A DNA stretch of 46,769 nt from an uncultured Lachnospiraceae bacterium (GTDB lineage Bacteria; Bacillota; Clostridia; Lachnospirales; Lachnospiraceae): positions 1-46,769 of the forward strand of contig ONQW01000003.1 of assembly GCA_900320025.1 (NCBI GenBank), read 5' to 3'. This document shows, in pieces, positions 8,326-18,713 of the stretch. Every line of letters starts with the position of its first letter. Position 1 is the first letter of the stretch. The notes beneath the pieces were generated by a model. That model was not told where the DNA came from. It did no database searches and saw only the letters and a list, made by a program, of their open reading frames with translations. A program made the translations under genes and the position numbers.

Positions 8326-8547
8326 ATGAGCTTAACAGCACTTGGAGCAGGTATCTGTGCACTGTCCGGCATCGGCGCCGGTCTTGGAATTGGAAATGCG
8401 ACGGCAAAGGCCTGTGAGGCCACCGCGAGGCAGCCGGAAGCGTCCAGCAAAATTATGACGCAGCTGCTGCTTGGCGCGGCGCTTGCAGAGGCAACCGCCA
8501 TCTACGGCTTTGTTCTCGGCATTCTGATCATCTTTATGGTCAAGTGA
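8326..8547 (+). CDS. atpE: ATP synthase F0 subunit c
   Basis: A 73-residue two-helix hairpin that oligomerises into the rotating c-ring. The polar loop is ARQPEA (residues 34-39) and the ion-carrying carboxylate is E55 in LAEATAIYG. By hand alignment with the sodium-type ring of Ilyobacter (GVGQGYAAG and AESTGIY), the helix-1 glutamine is isoleucine here and the serine after the glutamate is alanine. That points to proton coupling. This is inference from two positions. Confidence 0.95.
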   Translation: MSLTALGAGICALSGIGAGLGIGNATAKACEATARQPEASSKIMTQLLLGAALAEATAIYGFVLGILIIFMVK

Positions 8548-8593
8548 GCATCAGCAGGCTCTGACCAGTTCAGATAGCGCGGAGGATGCAACG

Positions 8594-9091
8594 GTGTTAA
8601 GGATTGATATCGATATTTTATATACAATTATCAACCTTCTGGTTCTGTACTTCCTGATGAAGAAATTCTTATTCGGCCGCATCGACAGAGTGCTGAAGGA
8701 ACGGGAAAAACTGATCCGGAAGAATTTTGACGACGCGGACGCTGCGAAGGCGGATGCAGAAAAAGAAAAGGCGGCCATCGAAGCACAGCGGGCAGGGATA
8801 GAGGAAGAACGTACCAGGGTGCTGGAGGAATCCAGAAGGAAAGCTGCCGCGGAGTATGACCGCATCGTGGGAGATGCCGGCCGGCAGGCCACTTCGATTG
8901 TAGAGCAGGCGAGGACCAGAGCTGCCAGGGATGCAGAGGATCAGAAAAAGGATACGATGGATCACATGGCGGACCTGGTTGTGGATGCCACCTGGAAACT
9001 TGCCGCAAAGGAGGGCACGCCAGACAGCCATCTGTATGATACCTTCACGGAGCAGCTTCAAAAGGAAGCGGAATCTGCATCTGCAGGCTGA
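8594..9091 (+). CDS. atpF: ATP synthase F0 subunit b
   Basis: A 165-residue peripheral-stalk subunit: one N-terminal membrane helix (residues ~8-22, [18 protein letters not shown]), then a long charged coiled coil rich in Lys, Glu and Ala. It starts with GTG, 8 nt after GGAGG (8581-8585). In standard enzymes its C-terminal end binds the C-terminal domain of delta. Here atpA follows after only 20 nt with no room for atpH, so this subunit probably binds the delta-like domain fused to alpha. Confidence 0.92.
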   Translation: MLRIDIDILYTIINLLVLYFLMKKFLFGRIDRVLKEREKLIRKNFDDADAAKADAEKEKAAIEAQRAGIEEERTRVLEESRRKAAAEYDRIVGDAGRQATSIVEQARTRAARDAEDQKKDTMDHMADLVVDATWKLAAKEGTPDSHLYDTFTEQLQKEAESASAG

Positions 9092-9111
9092 GAGAGAGGA
9101 GAGGTTATTTT

Positions 9112-10887
9112 ATGACGAGTAAGGAGCAGATCGGACGGAAGGCAGAGCTTGTCTATGCCACCGCTCCGACGCCCGAACAGCTGTCCTCTCTTAAGGAAGC
9201 GGTCAGACGGCGCTACGGGCTTGAGCCGGGAGAGCTGGAGCTTGCCACGAGGGAGGACAAGTCTCTCGGAGACGGTTTTATTCTGCATGTCGGGAATGAT
9301 GTGTATGACTGGAGCCGGGCCGGGAGGCAGCAGCAGTTTCGGGATTTTATTGAAAAAACAAGACAGGATGAGGCTCTGAAGAATCAGGAGATTATTTCGA
9401 TTCTGAAGACAAGGGTCGAGAATTTTGAACTTCAGGCCAAAAAGGAACAGGTCGGTACAGTCGTGCGGGTCGGTGACGGGATTGCGCGTGTCACAGGGCT
9501 TGATCTTGCGATGTACGGAGAAGTCGTTGTCTTTGATTCCGGCGTCAAGGGAATGGTCCAGGACCTGCGCGTCGATTCTGTCGGTGTGATTCTGTTCGGT
9601 CACGAGGATGAGGTCGGAGAGGGAAGCCGCGTGGTCCGCACGGGAAAGCGTGCCGGCGTACCGGTCGGAGAGCAGTTTCTCGGCAGAGTGATCAATGCGC
9701 TCGGTGAGCCGATCGATGGGCAGGGAGAGATCCACGAGGACGAATACCGACCGATCGAGGAACCGGCTCCCGGCATTGTGGACCGCAAGCCGGTGACAGA
9801 GCCACTGCAGACGGGTATCCTCGCAATCGATTCCATGTTTCCGATCGGGAGAGGTCAGCGTGAGTTAATTATCGGAGACCGGCAGACGGGCAAGACCAGC
9901 ATCGCAGTGGATGCGATCATCAATCAGAAGGGTAAGAACTGCATCTGCATTTATTGTGCGATCGGACAGAAGGCATCCTCGGTGGCGCATCTTGTCCAGA
10001 CCCTGACGGAGACGGGGGCTATGGCATATACCACCGTCTGCTGCACCACAGCTGCTGAATCCGCAGCGCTGCAGTATATCGCCCCTTATGCGGCAACTTC
10101 CCTGGCGGAGTATTTCATGCACCGCGGACAGGATGTGCTGATTGTCTATGACGATCTTTCCAAGCACGCGGTGGCATATCGGGCACTTTCCCTGCTCCTC
10201 GGCAGAAGTCCGGGACGTGAGGCTTATCCAGGCGATGTTTTCTATCTCCACAGCCGTCTCCTGGAGCGCTCCAGTCACCTCTCCGATGCACTGGGCGGCG
10301 GATCCATCACGGCGCTTCCGATCATAGAGACGCAGGACGGAGATGTGTCGGCCTATATTCCGACCAACGTAATCTCCATCACAGATGGTCAGATCTTTCT
10401 TGAAAGTGACTTGTTTTTTGCAGGTCAGCGGCCGGCGATCAATGTCGGGCTTTCTGTCTCCCGTGTCGGCGGCGCCGCACAGAAGAAGGCAATGAAGAAG
10501 GCCAGCGGTTCCCTGCGGATTGACCTTGCGCAGTATCGGGAGATGCAGGTCTTCACCCAGTTTTCCTCCGATCTCGATGAGACCACGCAGAACCAGCTCG
10601 CCAACGGAAGAGCCCTGATGGAGGTCCTGAAGCAGCCGCAGGCGCATCCGCTCACGATGGCCGATCAGATTGTCACGCTGATCGCCGGATCAGGAAGAGT
10701 CATGATGGATGTGCCTGTGAGGTCAGTGAAAAAATTCCAGTCCGATCTGCTGACCGATATGCATGAGCACCATGCGGATGTGATGGAAAACCTGGAGAAA
10801 ACCGGAACTATGGATGACGCGCTGCAGAACAGAATCCTGCAGTATGCGAAAGATTTCCATGATGAGTGGATGAAACAGGTATCGTAA
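9112..10887 (+). CDS. atpA: ATP synthase F1 alpha subunit with fused N-terminal delta-like domain
   Basis: A 591-residue protein. From about residue 90 ([15 protein letters not shown]) it is a complete alpha subunit with [11 protein letters not shown] and the Walker [10 protein letters not shown] starting at G255. Residues ~12-82 resemble the C-terminal domain of delta: a strand, then [18 protein letters not shown], then [18 protein letters not shown] and a closing helix. Normal alpha is about 505 residues. The ribosome-binding site GAGGAGAGG supports the ATG at 9112. I see no ATG, GTG or TTG in frame near the junction, so a separate short alpha is unlikely. No atpH exists in the otherwise complete operon. 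The alpha assignment is certain; the delta identity is by motif reading. Confidence 0.93.
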   Translation: MTSKEQIGRKAELVYATAPTPEQLSSLKEAVRRRYGLEPGELELATREDKSLGDGFILHVGNDVYDWSRAGRQQQFRDFIEKTRQDEALKNQEIISILKTRVENFELQAKKEQVGTVVRVGDGIARVTGLDLAMYGEVVVFDSGVKGMVQDLRVDSVGVILFGHEDEVGEGSRVVRTGKRAGVPVGEQFLGRVINALGEPIDGQGEIHEDEYRPIEEPAPGIVDRKPVTEPLQTGILAIDSMFPIGRGQRELIIGDRQTGKTSIAVDAIINQKGKNCICIYCAIGQKASSVAHLVQTLTETGAMAYTTVCCTTAAESAALQYIAPYAATSLAEYFMHRGQDVLIVYDDLSKHAVAYRALSLLLGRSPGREAYPGDVFYLHSRLLERSSHLSDALGGGSITALPIIETQDGDVSAYIPTNVISITDGQIFLESDLFFAGQRPAINVGLSVSRVGGAAQKKAMKKASGSLRIDLAQYREMQVFTQFSSDLDETTQNQLANGRALMEVLKQPQAHPLTMADQIVTLIAGSGRVMMDVPVRSVKKFQSDLLTDMHEHHADVMENLEKTGTMDDALQNRILQYAKDFHDEWMKQVS

Positions 10888-11810
10888 TGGCAACAACCAG
10901 AGAAATCAGAGAGCGGATCAGCTCCATTGACGACACCCTCAAAATTACCAACGCGATGTATCTGATTTCCTCAACCAAGCTGCGCAAGGCAAGGAAGGCG
11001 CTTGCAGACACGGAGCCGTATTTTGACATGCTGCAGCTGCAGATGGAACGGATTATGCGCCATTTGCCGGAGGATTTCACACATCCCTACCTGGATTCAA
11101 GGGCGCACGTGCCCGATGAGAACCTGAGGCGGGCTGTCATCGTCGTGACGGCGGACAAGGGTCTTGCCGGTGCATATAATCACAATGTCCTGAAGATGGC
11201 GGAGAAGGATATCCGCCCTGATGCGGATGACATGCTCTTTGTGATCGGGGAGACAGGTCGTGTATATTTTCAGTCTAAGGGAATACACATCGACGAGCAG
11301 TTTCATTATACGGCGCAGAACCCGACGATTCACCGCGCAAGGAGCATTGCGTTCCGGATGCTGGATCTTTATGGGCAGAAGAAGATAGATGAAGTTTTTA
11401 TCCTCTACACCCGTATGATAAACAGCATCGAGGCGGAACCGCGCATCATGCAGCTTCTTCCGCTGAGCAAACTGGGCGTGAACCGGCCGGAGGCCGCCGG
11501 AGTAGCAGATGTGTATCAGGAGGCGTTTGAGCTGATTCCTTCTCCCAGGGAAATTATTGAAAATCTTGTGCCCAACTATCTGACTGGATATATTTTCGGT
11601 GCGCTTGTGGAATCATACTGCTGCGAGCACAATGCCCGCATGATGGCGATGGACGCCGCAGGGAAGAACGGCAGAGAGATGAAACAGAAGCTCAGCATCG
11701 AATACAACCGTCTGCGGCAGGCGAAGATCACCCAGGAAATCACGGAAGTCTGCGCCGGCGCGAGGGCACAGCAGAGGCAGGCCGGTCCGGGCAGGGCAGG
11801 CATTCGCTGA
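10887..11810 (+). CDS. atpG: ATP synthase F1 gamma subunit
   Basis: A 307-residue central-shaft subunit. N-terminal helix motif [35 protein letters not shown] and the C-terminal helix EYNRLRQAKITQEITEVCAGA are diagnostic; together they form the coiled coil inside alpha3-beta3. ATG 10887 overlaps the atpA stop (TAATG), which implies translational coupling. A GTG seven codons earlier is less likely. The last 12 residues (Arg/Gln/Gly-rich) extend past the usual gamma end. Confidence 0.94.
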   Translation: MATTREIRERISSIDDTLKITNAMYLISSTKLRKARKALADTEPYFDMLQLQMERIMRHLPEDFTHPYLDSRAHVPDENLRRAVIVVTADKGLAGAYNHNVLKMAEKDIRPDADDMLFVIGETGRVYFQSKGIHIDEQFHYTAQNPTIHRARSIAFRMLDLYGQKKIDEVFILYTRMINSIEAEPRIMQLLPLSKLGVNRPEAAGVADVYQEAFELIPSPREIIENLVPNYLTGYIFGALVESYCCEHNARMMAMDAAGKNGREMKQKLSIEYNRLRQAKITQEITEVCAGARAQQRQAGPGRAGIR

Positions 11811-11896
11811 GGCGGCGCGGTAAGTAACGGCGCCGGGACAACGGTGCTGTCTCAGCGCGGCAGATGCAGAAATCGCCGCGGCATGGAGAATGTTGA

Positions 11897-13297
<1,401 letters not shown>

Positions 13298-13315
13298 TTG
13301 TTGGAGGAGTAGACA

Positions 13316-13741
13316 ATGTCAGAGACAGCAAAGACATTCCGGCTTGACATTTTGTCTGCGGAACATGATATCTATCGCGGCCGGGCGGCCGAGCTGATTT
13401 TCCCTGCCATGGATGGCGGACAGGTCGGAATTCTGCCGGGGCATGCAGCTTTTATCGGAGTGCTGAGTCCGGGAGAGCTGGCTTACAAGACGCCGGATGG
13501 AACCTGGCACCGCTATGCGGTGAGTACAGGCTCGATTTCGATGGCGAATAACCGCTGCATCATTCTTCCTCAGGCAGCAGAGACGCCGGAGGAAATTGAC
13601 GAAGTCAGGGCGAAAGAGGCAAAGGAGCGGGCACTCGAGGCACTGCGTCAGAAGCAGAGCATCATGGAATATAAGCGCACGCAGGCTTCTCTGGCGAGGG
13701 CGCTCACCAGACTGAAGATCAAGGGCGGGCATTATATCTGA
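13316..13741 (+). CDS. atpC: ATP synthase F1 epsilon subunit
   Basis: A 141-residue rotor subunit. The N-terminal beta-sandwich carries LDILSAEHDIYRGRA and GQVGILPGHAAFIGVLSPGEL; a C-terminal helical hairpin (EIDEVRAKEAKERALEALRQ...) follows and in relatives can inhibit ATP hydrolysis. It starts 18 nt after atpD with a GGAGGAG site and is the last gene of the operon, which ends at a large hairpin. Confidence 0.94.
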   Translation: MSETAKTFRLDILSAEHDIYRGRAAELIFPAMDGGQVGILPGHAAFIGVLSPGELAYKTPDGTWHRYAVSTGSISMANNRCIILPQAAETPEEIDEVRAKEAKERALEALRQKQSIMEYKRTQASLARALTRLKIKGGHYI

Positions 13742-13816
13742 AGGAATTACCAGAAATGCTTCACAGCGTCTGGGCGTCTGAGTCTGAATGCCCAAAATAG
13801 AAATAATCCAGCACAA

Positions 13817-13863
13817 TGCCGCAGAAACGCCGGCTGCCAATGGCAGCCGGCGTTTCTGCGGCA
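13817..13863. terminator. 22-bp hairpin between convergent atpC and the lipoprotein gene
   Basis: The arms 13817-13838 and 13842-13863 form a perfect 22-bp GC-rich stem with a 3-nt loop. It sits between two genes that point at each other and could act in both directions. There is no T-run of four or more directly after either arm, so termination is inferred from position and stability. Confidence 0.55.
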
Positions 13864-13914
13864 CTTCATTTCTACCCCGATGGCTCATTGATGCTCCGAT
13901 GTCATTGGGAAGAG

Positions 13915-14424
13915 TCACGGAACGTTTTCCTGCATATAGCGCGTGATATCCCCGATCATCGCGCAGGCATCCTTATAAGAGGCCAGGGCAGAGGAGAAGG
14001 CGTCTGCATCATAGTCATTGTCCAGCGCCTGATGGAACAAGCGGTCTGCCGTCTGCATGGAGTCCGCAGCGTCGACGGCCAGATCCTGAACCTTCGAAAA
14101 ACGGCCGGGCGCCTTCGCCTCCGATGCACGCTTTACCGCCGCTGTCATCTGGTCCACCGCATGGAGCAGCTGTTCGGAGGCATTGCTCTGTCCGGCATCC
14201 AGAGTGTTAAATTCGTTTTCGCAGTCGGCAAGAGAGGTAAAGAGCTCATTCATGGTATTCCGGTAGGTGATGACCTCGTTCAGCTCCTGCTCTGTCTTCC
14301 CGCAGCCGGCCGTCAGGAGAACGACAAGACACAGCAACGCAAGAACAGTAGCTTGATAGCGGTGCCGATCCGAAACTTTTAAGTTGTTTTGTTTTGTATG
14401 AAGGAATTTGTCCAAAATCAGCAT
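13915..14424 (-). CDS. Putative lipoprotein of unknown function
   Basis: A 169-residue protein with a positively charged N-terminal segment, a hydrophobic stretch (VLALLCLVVLL) and a lipobox LTAGC; C41 would be the lipidated cysteine, so the mature protein would be anchored outside the membrane. The rest is predicted all-helical, with a coiled-coil-like pattern (NEVITYRNTMNELFTSLADCENEF). No domain that I recognise. It is a single-gene unit convergent with the atp operon and divergent from ilvB. The start is supported by AGAGGG at about 9 nt. Confidence 0.75.
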   Translation of the reverse strand: MLILDKFLHTKQNNLKVSDRHRYQATVLALLCLVVLLTAGCGKTEQELNEVITYRNTMNELFTSLADCENEFNTLDAGQSNASEQLLHAVDQMTAAVKRASEAKAPGRFSKVQDLAVDAADSMQTADRLFHQALDNDYDADAFSSALASYKDACAMIGDITRYMQENVP

Positions 14425-14627
14425 GCCATCTGTCCCTCTGTCCGTCTAACTTTATCATAAGGGATGCGCTTCATCAATGAAGTGTGCTACGATAGGAACA
14501 TTACAGAGATTGATGCAGAGACAGTTTTTCCCCGCTCATCAGCGGGTGCGAAGCACGAGATGGAAGACGGAGTCGCCATATCGGTCAGGCCAGATTAAAT
14601 CTGCCCAGACCGGTTACAGGAGGTGCC

Positions 14628-16259
14628 ATGAACGGAGCAGATGCAGCAGTGAAATGTCTGGAGGCAGAGGGAGTACAGTATGTGTTCGGATATCCGGGCG
14701 TGGCAATCTGTCCCTTTTTCAACAGCATTCTGAACACCGATATACGGACGATACTGGTGCGTCAGGAGCAGAATGCGGCCCATGAGGCGAGCGGTTATGC
14801 CCGGATTTCCGGCAGAACCGGCGTGGCGGCAGTGACAAGCGGACCGGGGGCGGAAAATCTGATCACGGGAATTGCGACGGCGTTCGCTGACAGCATTCCG
14901 ATGGTTCTGATCACCGGCCAGGTGGATTCCGGGCAGATGGGGTCGGATGTGTTTCAGGAGGCAGATATTTCCGGTGCCTGTGAATCCTTTGTCAAGTACA
15001 GCTATATCGTCCGCAATGTACAGGATATCCCGAGAATATTCCGTGAAGCATTCTACATCGCCGGAACCGGGAGAAAGGGACCGGTGCTGATTGATTTTCC
15101 CTGTGATGTACAGAAAGAGACCCTGCGTAATTTTGCCATTCCGGAGACGGTCTCCATGAGGACGTACCGCCCTACCGTGAAGGGAAATACGGTACAGATC
15201 CGAAAAGTGTTGAAAGAACTTGAGCATGCAAGACGGCCGCTGCTCTGCCTGGGCGGCGGAGTGCATCTCTCCGGAGCATGTCATCAGGTGCGGGAATTTG
15301 TGGAGAAGTATCACATACCGGCTGTCTGCACCATGATGGGCCTTTCCGTGATGCCGACGGATCACCCGCTGTTCTATGGAATGGTCGGCAATAACGGGCA
15401 GTCCACTGCAAATCATGCGATGAATGATGCGGATGTGGTAATCATGGTCGGTGCCAGGGTCGCGGACCGTTCCATCAACAGACCCGCCGTGATCACGGAG
15501 AATAAGACGCTGATTCACATTGATGTGGATCCTGCTGAGATCGGAAAGAATGCTGGACCCAATATCCCGCTGGTCGGGGATATCGCCGCTGTATTTGAGG
15601 AGCTTCTGAAGGAGCCGGCCGCTGCGGATTATTCTGCGTGGCTGGATACACTGGAATTATACCGCCGCAGAGCGGTGCATGAGAAGGCGGCGGCGAAGCC
15701 GCGCCAGCGGCGTGCGGGTACGGTTGACCCCAGAGCCTTTATCCGGAATCTGACTCTCGCCATGGAGAAGGATGCGGTTTATGTGGCGGATGTGGGACAG
15801 AATCAGCTATGGTCGTGTGAAAATGCTGTCATCCGGGAGGGAAGGTTTCTGACTTCCGGCGGCATGGGAACGATGGGGTATTCCATCGGCGCAGCCATCG
15901 GGGCAAAACTTGCGGATCCCGGCCGGCAGGTAGCTGCTGTCTGCGGAGACGGTGCCTTTCAGATGGCAATGATGGAGCTCGGTACGGCAGGCCAGTATGG
16001 TATTCCGCTGAAGATTGTTGTCATGCGGAACAATACGCTGGGACTCGTACGGCAGCACCAGCATCTGGCCTATCACGACCGGTATTCCGTCACAGATCTC
16101 GGCGGGGGACCGGACCTTGAAAAGCTGGCGGAAGCCTATGGCATGCGATATCTGAAACTGGACCGGGAGGACGAGACGGAGCATGTCGTACGGACATTCC
16201 TCGAAAGGGATGTCCCGGTGCTCCTGGAGGTTGAGGTGGATCCGGATGAGCAGGCCTGA
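14628..16259 (+). CDS. ilvB: Acetolactate synthase large (catalytic) subunit, divergent
   Basis: A 543-residue thiamine-diphosphate enzyme joining two pyruvates, or pyruvate and 2-oxobutyrate, in Val/Leu/Ile synthesis. The ThDP motif is GDGAFQMAMMELGTAGQYGIPLKI...NN; TSGPGAENLITGIATAFADSIPMVLITGQV is typical of the family. The catalytic glutamate is kept in RQEQNAAH, but the usual RHEQGAAH histidine is Gln. GYPGGA is GYPGVA, and GYGLPAAIG is GYSIGAAIG. Context (ilvN directly downstream) supports acetolactate synthase; a related ThDP-dependent enzyme is the alternative. The ribosome-binding site is AGGAGG. Confidence 0.85.
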   Translation: MNGADAAVKCLEAEGVQYVFGYPGVAICPFFNSILNTDIRTILVRQEQNAAHEASGYARISGRTGVAAVTSGPGAENLITGIATAFADSIPMVLITGQVDSGQMGSDVFQEADISGACESFVKYSYIVRNVQDIPRIFREAFYIAGTGRKGPVLIDFPCDVQKETLRNFAIPETVSMRTYRPTVKGNTVQIRKVLKELEHARRPLLCLGGGVHLSGACHQVREFVEKYHIPAVCTMMGLSVMPTDHPLFYGMVGNNGQSTANHAMNDADVVIMVGARVADRSINRPAVITENKTLIHIDVDPAEIGKNAGPNIPLVGDIAAVFEELLKEPAAADYSAWLDTLELYRRRAVHEKAAAKPRQRRAGTVDPRAFIRNLTLAMEKDAVYVADVGQNQLWSCENAVIREGRFLTSGGMGTMGYSIGAAIGAKLADPGRQVAAVCGDGAFQMAMMELGTAGQYGIPLKIVVMRNNTLGLVRQHQHLAYHDRYSVTDLGGGPDLEKLAEAYGMRYLKLDREDETEHVVRTFLERDVPVLLEVEVDPDEQA

Positions 16260-16275
16260 AAGAGAAGAGGGACGC

Positions 16276-16767
16276 ATGAGAAGAATTTATTCCGTTCTGG
16301 TGGAAAACCGGGCAGGTGTACTGGCCAAGGTCGCGGGGCTGTTCTGGAGACGCTGTTTCAATATTGATTCGCTGGCTGTGGGCGAAACGGACAGCCCGGA
16401 TGTCTCGAATATGATCATTGTGAGTTCGGGGGATCAGAGGACGCTCGAACAGATCGAAAAGCAGCTCAATAAGAAGCTGGATGTCATCAAGGTCAAGACG
16501 TTCAGTGAGCAGGAAGCGGTATCCAGAGAGCTGATGCTGATCAAGGTGCGCTATAACCGGGATAATCGCAAGGATATCATGGAAAACTGTGAGATTATGG
16601 GTGCCCAGATCGTGGATCTGTCGAAGAATATGATGACGATACAGATCTGTGACACGCCGGATCGGGTAAGAATTTTCCTGGAAACCATGCGGTCTGTCCG
16701 GATTGTGGAGATTACGCGGACCGGTACTGTCGCCCTGCAGAGGTGCGGCGAGACAGAGTCTCAATAG
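16276..16767 (+). CDS. ilvN: Acetolactate synthase small (regulatory) subunit, copy 1
   Basis: A 163-residue regulatory subunit. The N-terminal ACT domain begins RRIYSVLVENRAGVLAKVAGLFWRR with FNIDSLAVGETDSPDVSNMIIV; the C-terminal ACT-like domain (SRELMLIKVRYN...) follows. In the family, the ACT domains bind Val/Leu and activate the catalytic subunit. ATG 16276 gives the normal family start, 16 nt after ilvB. The first-domain LSRV(S/A)GLFxRRGxNI pattern is altered to VAGLFWRRCFNI, so a different effector response is possible. Confidence 0.9.
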   Translation: MRRIYSVLVENRAGVLAKVAGLFWRRCFNIDSLAVGETDSPDVSNMIIVSSGDQRTLEQIEKQLNKKLDVIKVKTFSEQEAVSRELMLIKVRYNRDNRKDIMENCEIMGAQIVDLSKNMMTIQICDTPDRVRIFLETMRSVRIVEITRTGTVALQRCGETESQ

Positions 16768-16790
16768 CCGGCTGGTGTGATATTGACTGA

Positions 16791-16814
16791 CAAGGTACGA
16801 TACGTAAAACCTTG
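16791..16814 (+). promoter_or_regulatory. Inverted repeat overlapping the -35 (candidate operator)
   Basis: CAAGGT (16791-16796) and ACCTTG (16809-16814) are perfect inverted arms, 12 nt apart. The right arm overlaps the -35 hexamer of the next promoter. A repressor bound here could block that promoter. The arms are short, so chance is possible. Confidence 0.35.
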
Positions 16815-16840
16815 ACACTACTATATCGTGGGATTATAAT
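16812..16840 (+). promoter_or_regulatory. Perfect consensus sigma-A promoter for ilvN2-ilvC
   Basis: TTGACA (16812-16817), exactly 17 bp, TATAAT (16835-16840). Start near 16847. The ~90-nt leader has small hairpins, GCGG/CCGC at 16842-16856 and GTCCG/CGGAC at 16862-16874. It makes the second small subunit and ilvC transcriptionally independent of ilvB-ilvN1. Confidence 0.88.
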
Positions 16841-16935
16841 AGCGGCAATTTACCGCACAAGTGTCCGCATCGGACGGACGGCTGCCGCATTCGGCAAAAC
16901 CGCATTCACGGATTTTGTCTCAGCGGGGTATATGT

Positions 16936-17457
16936 ATGGAAGAAAAAAAGGTTGTATTTCAGCTGCTGGTTGACAATACGTTCGGTATCCTGAGCCGGAT
17001 CTCAGGACTGTTTTCGAGGCGTGGCTACAATATCGACAGTATCACGGCAGGCGTCACCGCAGATCCGAAAATCACAAGGATCACAATCGTAACCCACGGA
17101 GATGACGACATTCTGGATCAGATCGAGAAACAGGTGGCAAAGCTGGTGGATGTCCGCGATGTCCGGATTCTGCAGAAGGACAGCAGTGTCTTCCGCGAGC
17201 TTGCTATGATCAAGGTGCGTGCCAATGCGCAGCAGCGCCAGGGAATCATAGCGATTACCGATATTTTCCGTGGCAGTATTATTGATGTCGCTCCGCAGAG
17301 CCTCATGATCGAGATCACCGGCAATCAGGGGAAAATCGATGCATTTTTGAAGCTGCTCGACGGCTATGAGATTCTGGAACTGGCACGCACCGGGATCGCC
17401 GGTCTTGCCCGGGGAATTGACAGTGTGGTTTATCTGGATGACGCTGACCGGTATTGA
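16936..17457 (+). CDS. ilvN: Acetolactate synthase small (regulatory) subunit, copy 2
   Basis: A 173-residue second small subunit, clearly different in sequence from the one upstream. It carries the canonical pattern LLVDNTFGILSRISGLFSRRGYNIDSITAGVTADPKITRITIV and the C-terminal domain VFRELAMIKVRANAQQRQGI...TGNQGKIDAFLKLL. ATG 16936 is chosen because the family normally begins a few residues before VFQLLVDN. GGGG just upstream is a modest ribosome-binding site. Its own promoter and linkage to ilvC suggest it may also serve an acetolactate synthase encoded elsewhere. Confidence 0.9.
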   Translation: MEEKKVVFQLLVDNTFGILSRISGLFSRRGYNIDSITAGVTADPKITRITIVTHGDDDILDQIEKQVAKLVDVRDVRILQKDSSVFRELAMIKVRANAQQRQGIIAITDIFRGSIIDVAPQSLMIEITGNQGKIDAFLKLLDGYEILELARTGIAGLARGIDSVVYLDDADRY

Positions 17458-17518
17458 AATTCGCTTCATTGCCAGTACCATCCGCCCCTGAGGCGCGCGG
17501 TACGATAATGATCAATAG

Positions 17519-18583
<1,065 letters not shown>

Positions 18584-18605
18584 TCCGGGCCTGTCAGAAC
18601 TTTGC

Positions 18606-18644
18606 AAGAACGCCAGGATGGAATGGCATCCCGGCGTTCTTTTT
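18606..18644 (+). terminator. Intrinsic terminator after ilvC
   Basis: Arms 18606-18620 and 18627-18641 pair over 15 positions with one mismatch and a 6-nt loop, followed by a T-run (18640-18644). A classical Rho-independent terminator separating ilvC from leuC. Confidence 0.85.
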
Positions 18645-18652
18645 GCTACAAT
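18643..18652 (+). promoter_or_regulatory. Candidate extended -10 promoter for leuC
   Basis: TGC directly before TACAAT (18647-18652) forms an extended -10 element right behind the ilvC terminator; the hexamer 17 bp upstream (TGGCAT) is a poor -35. It would let leuCD and the ruvAB genes be transcribed despite the terminator. Confidence 0.4.
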
Positions 18653-18713
18653 GGAACGATGCCGGGAGAGCTGGTTGGCGGCCCGTTCCCGGTGCAGGTT
18701 GGAGGAATATGCC

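Noticed and set aside
14425..14627. Possible leader peptide or attenuator before ilvB.
   Set aside because: The short frames here are not rich in Ile, Leu or Val codons, and no terminator/antiterminator pair is visible; only a weak extended -10 (TGCTACGAT near 14485) was seen.
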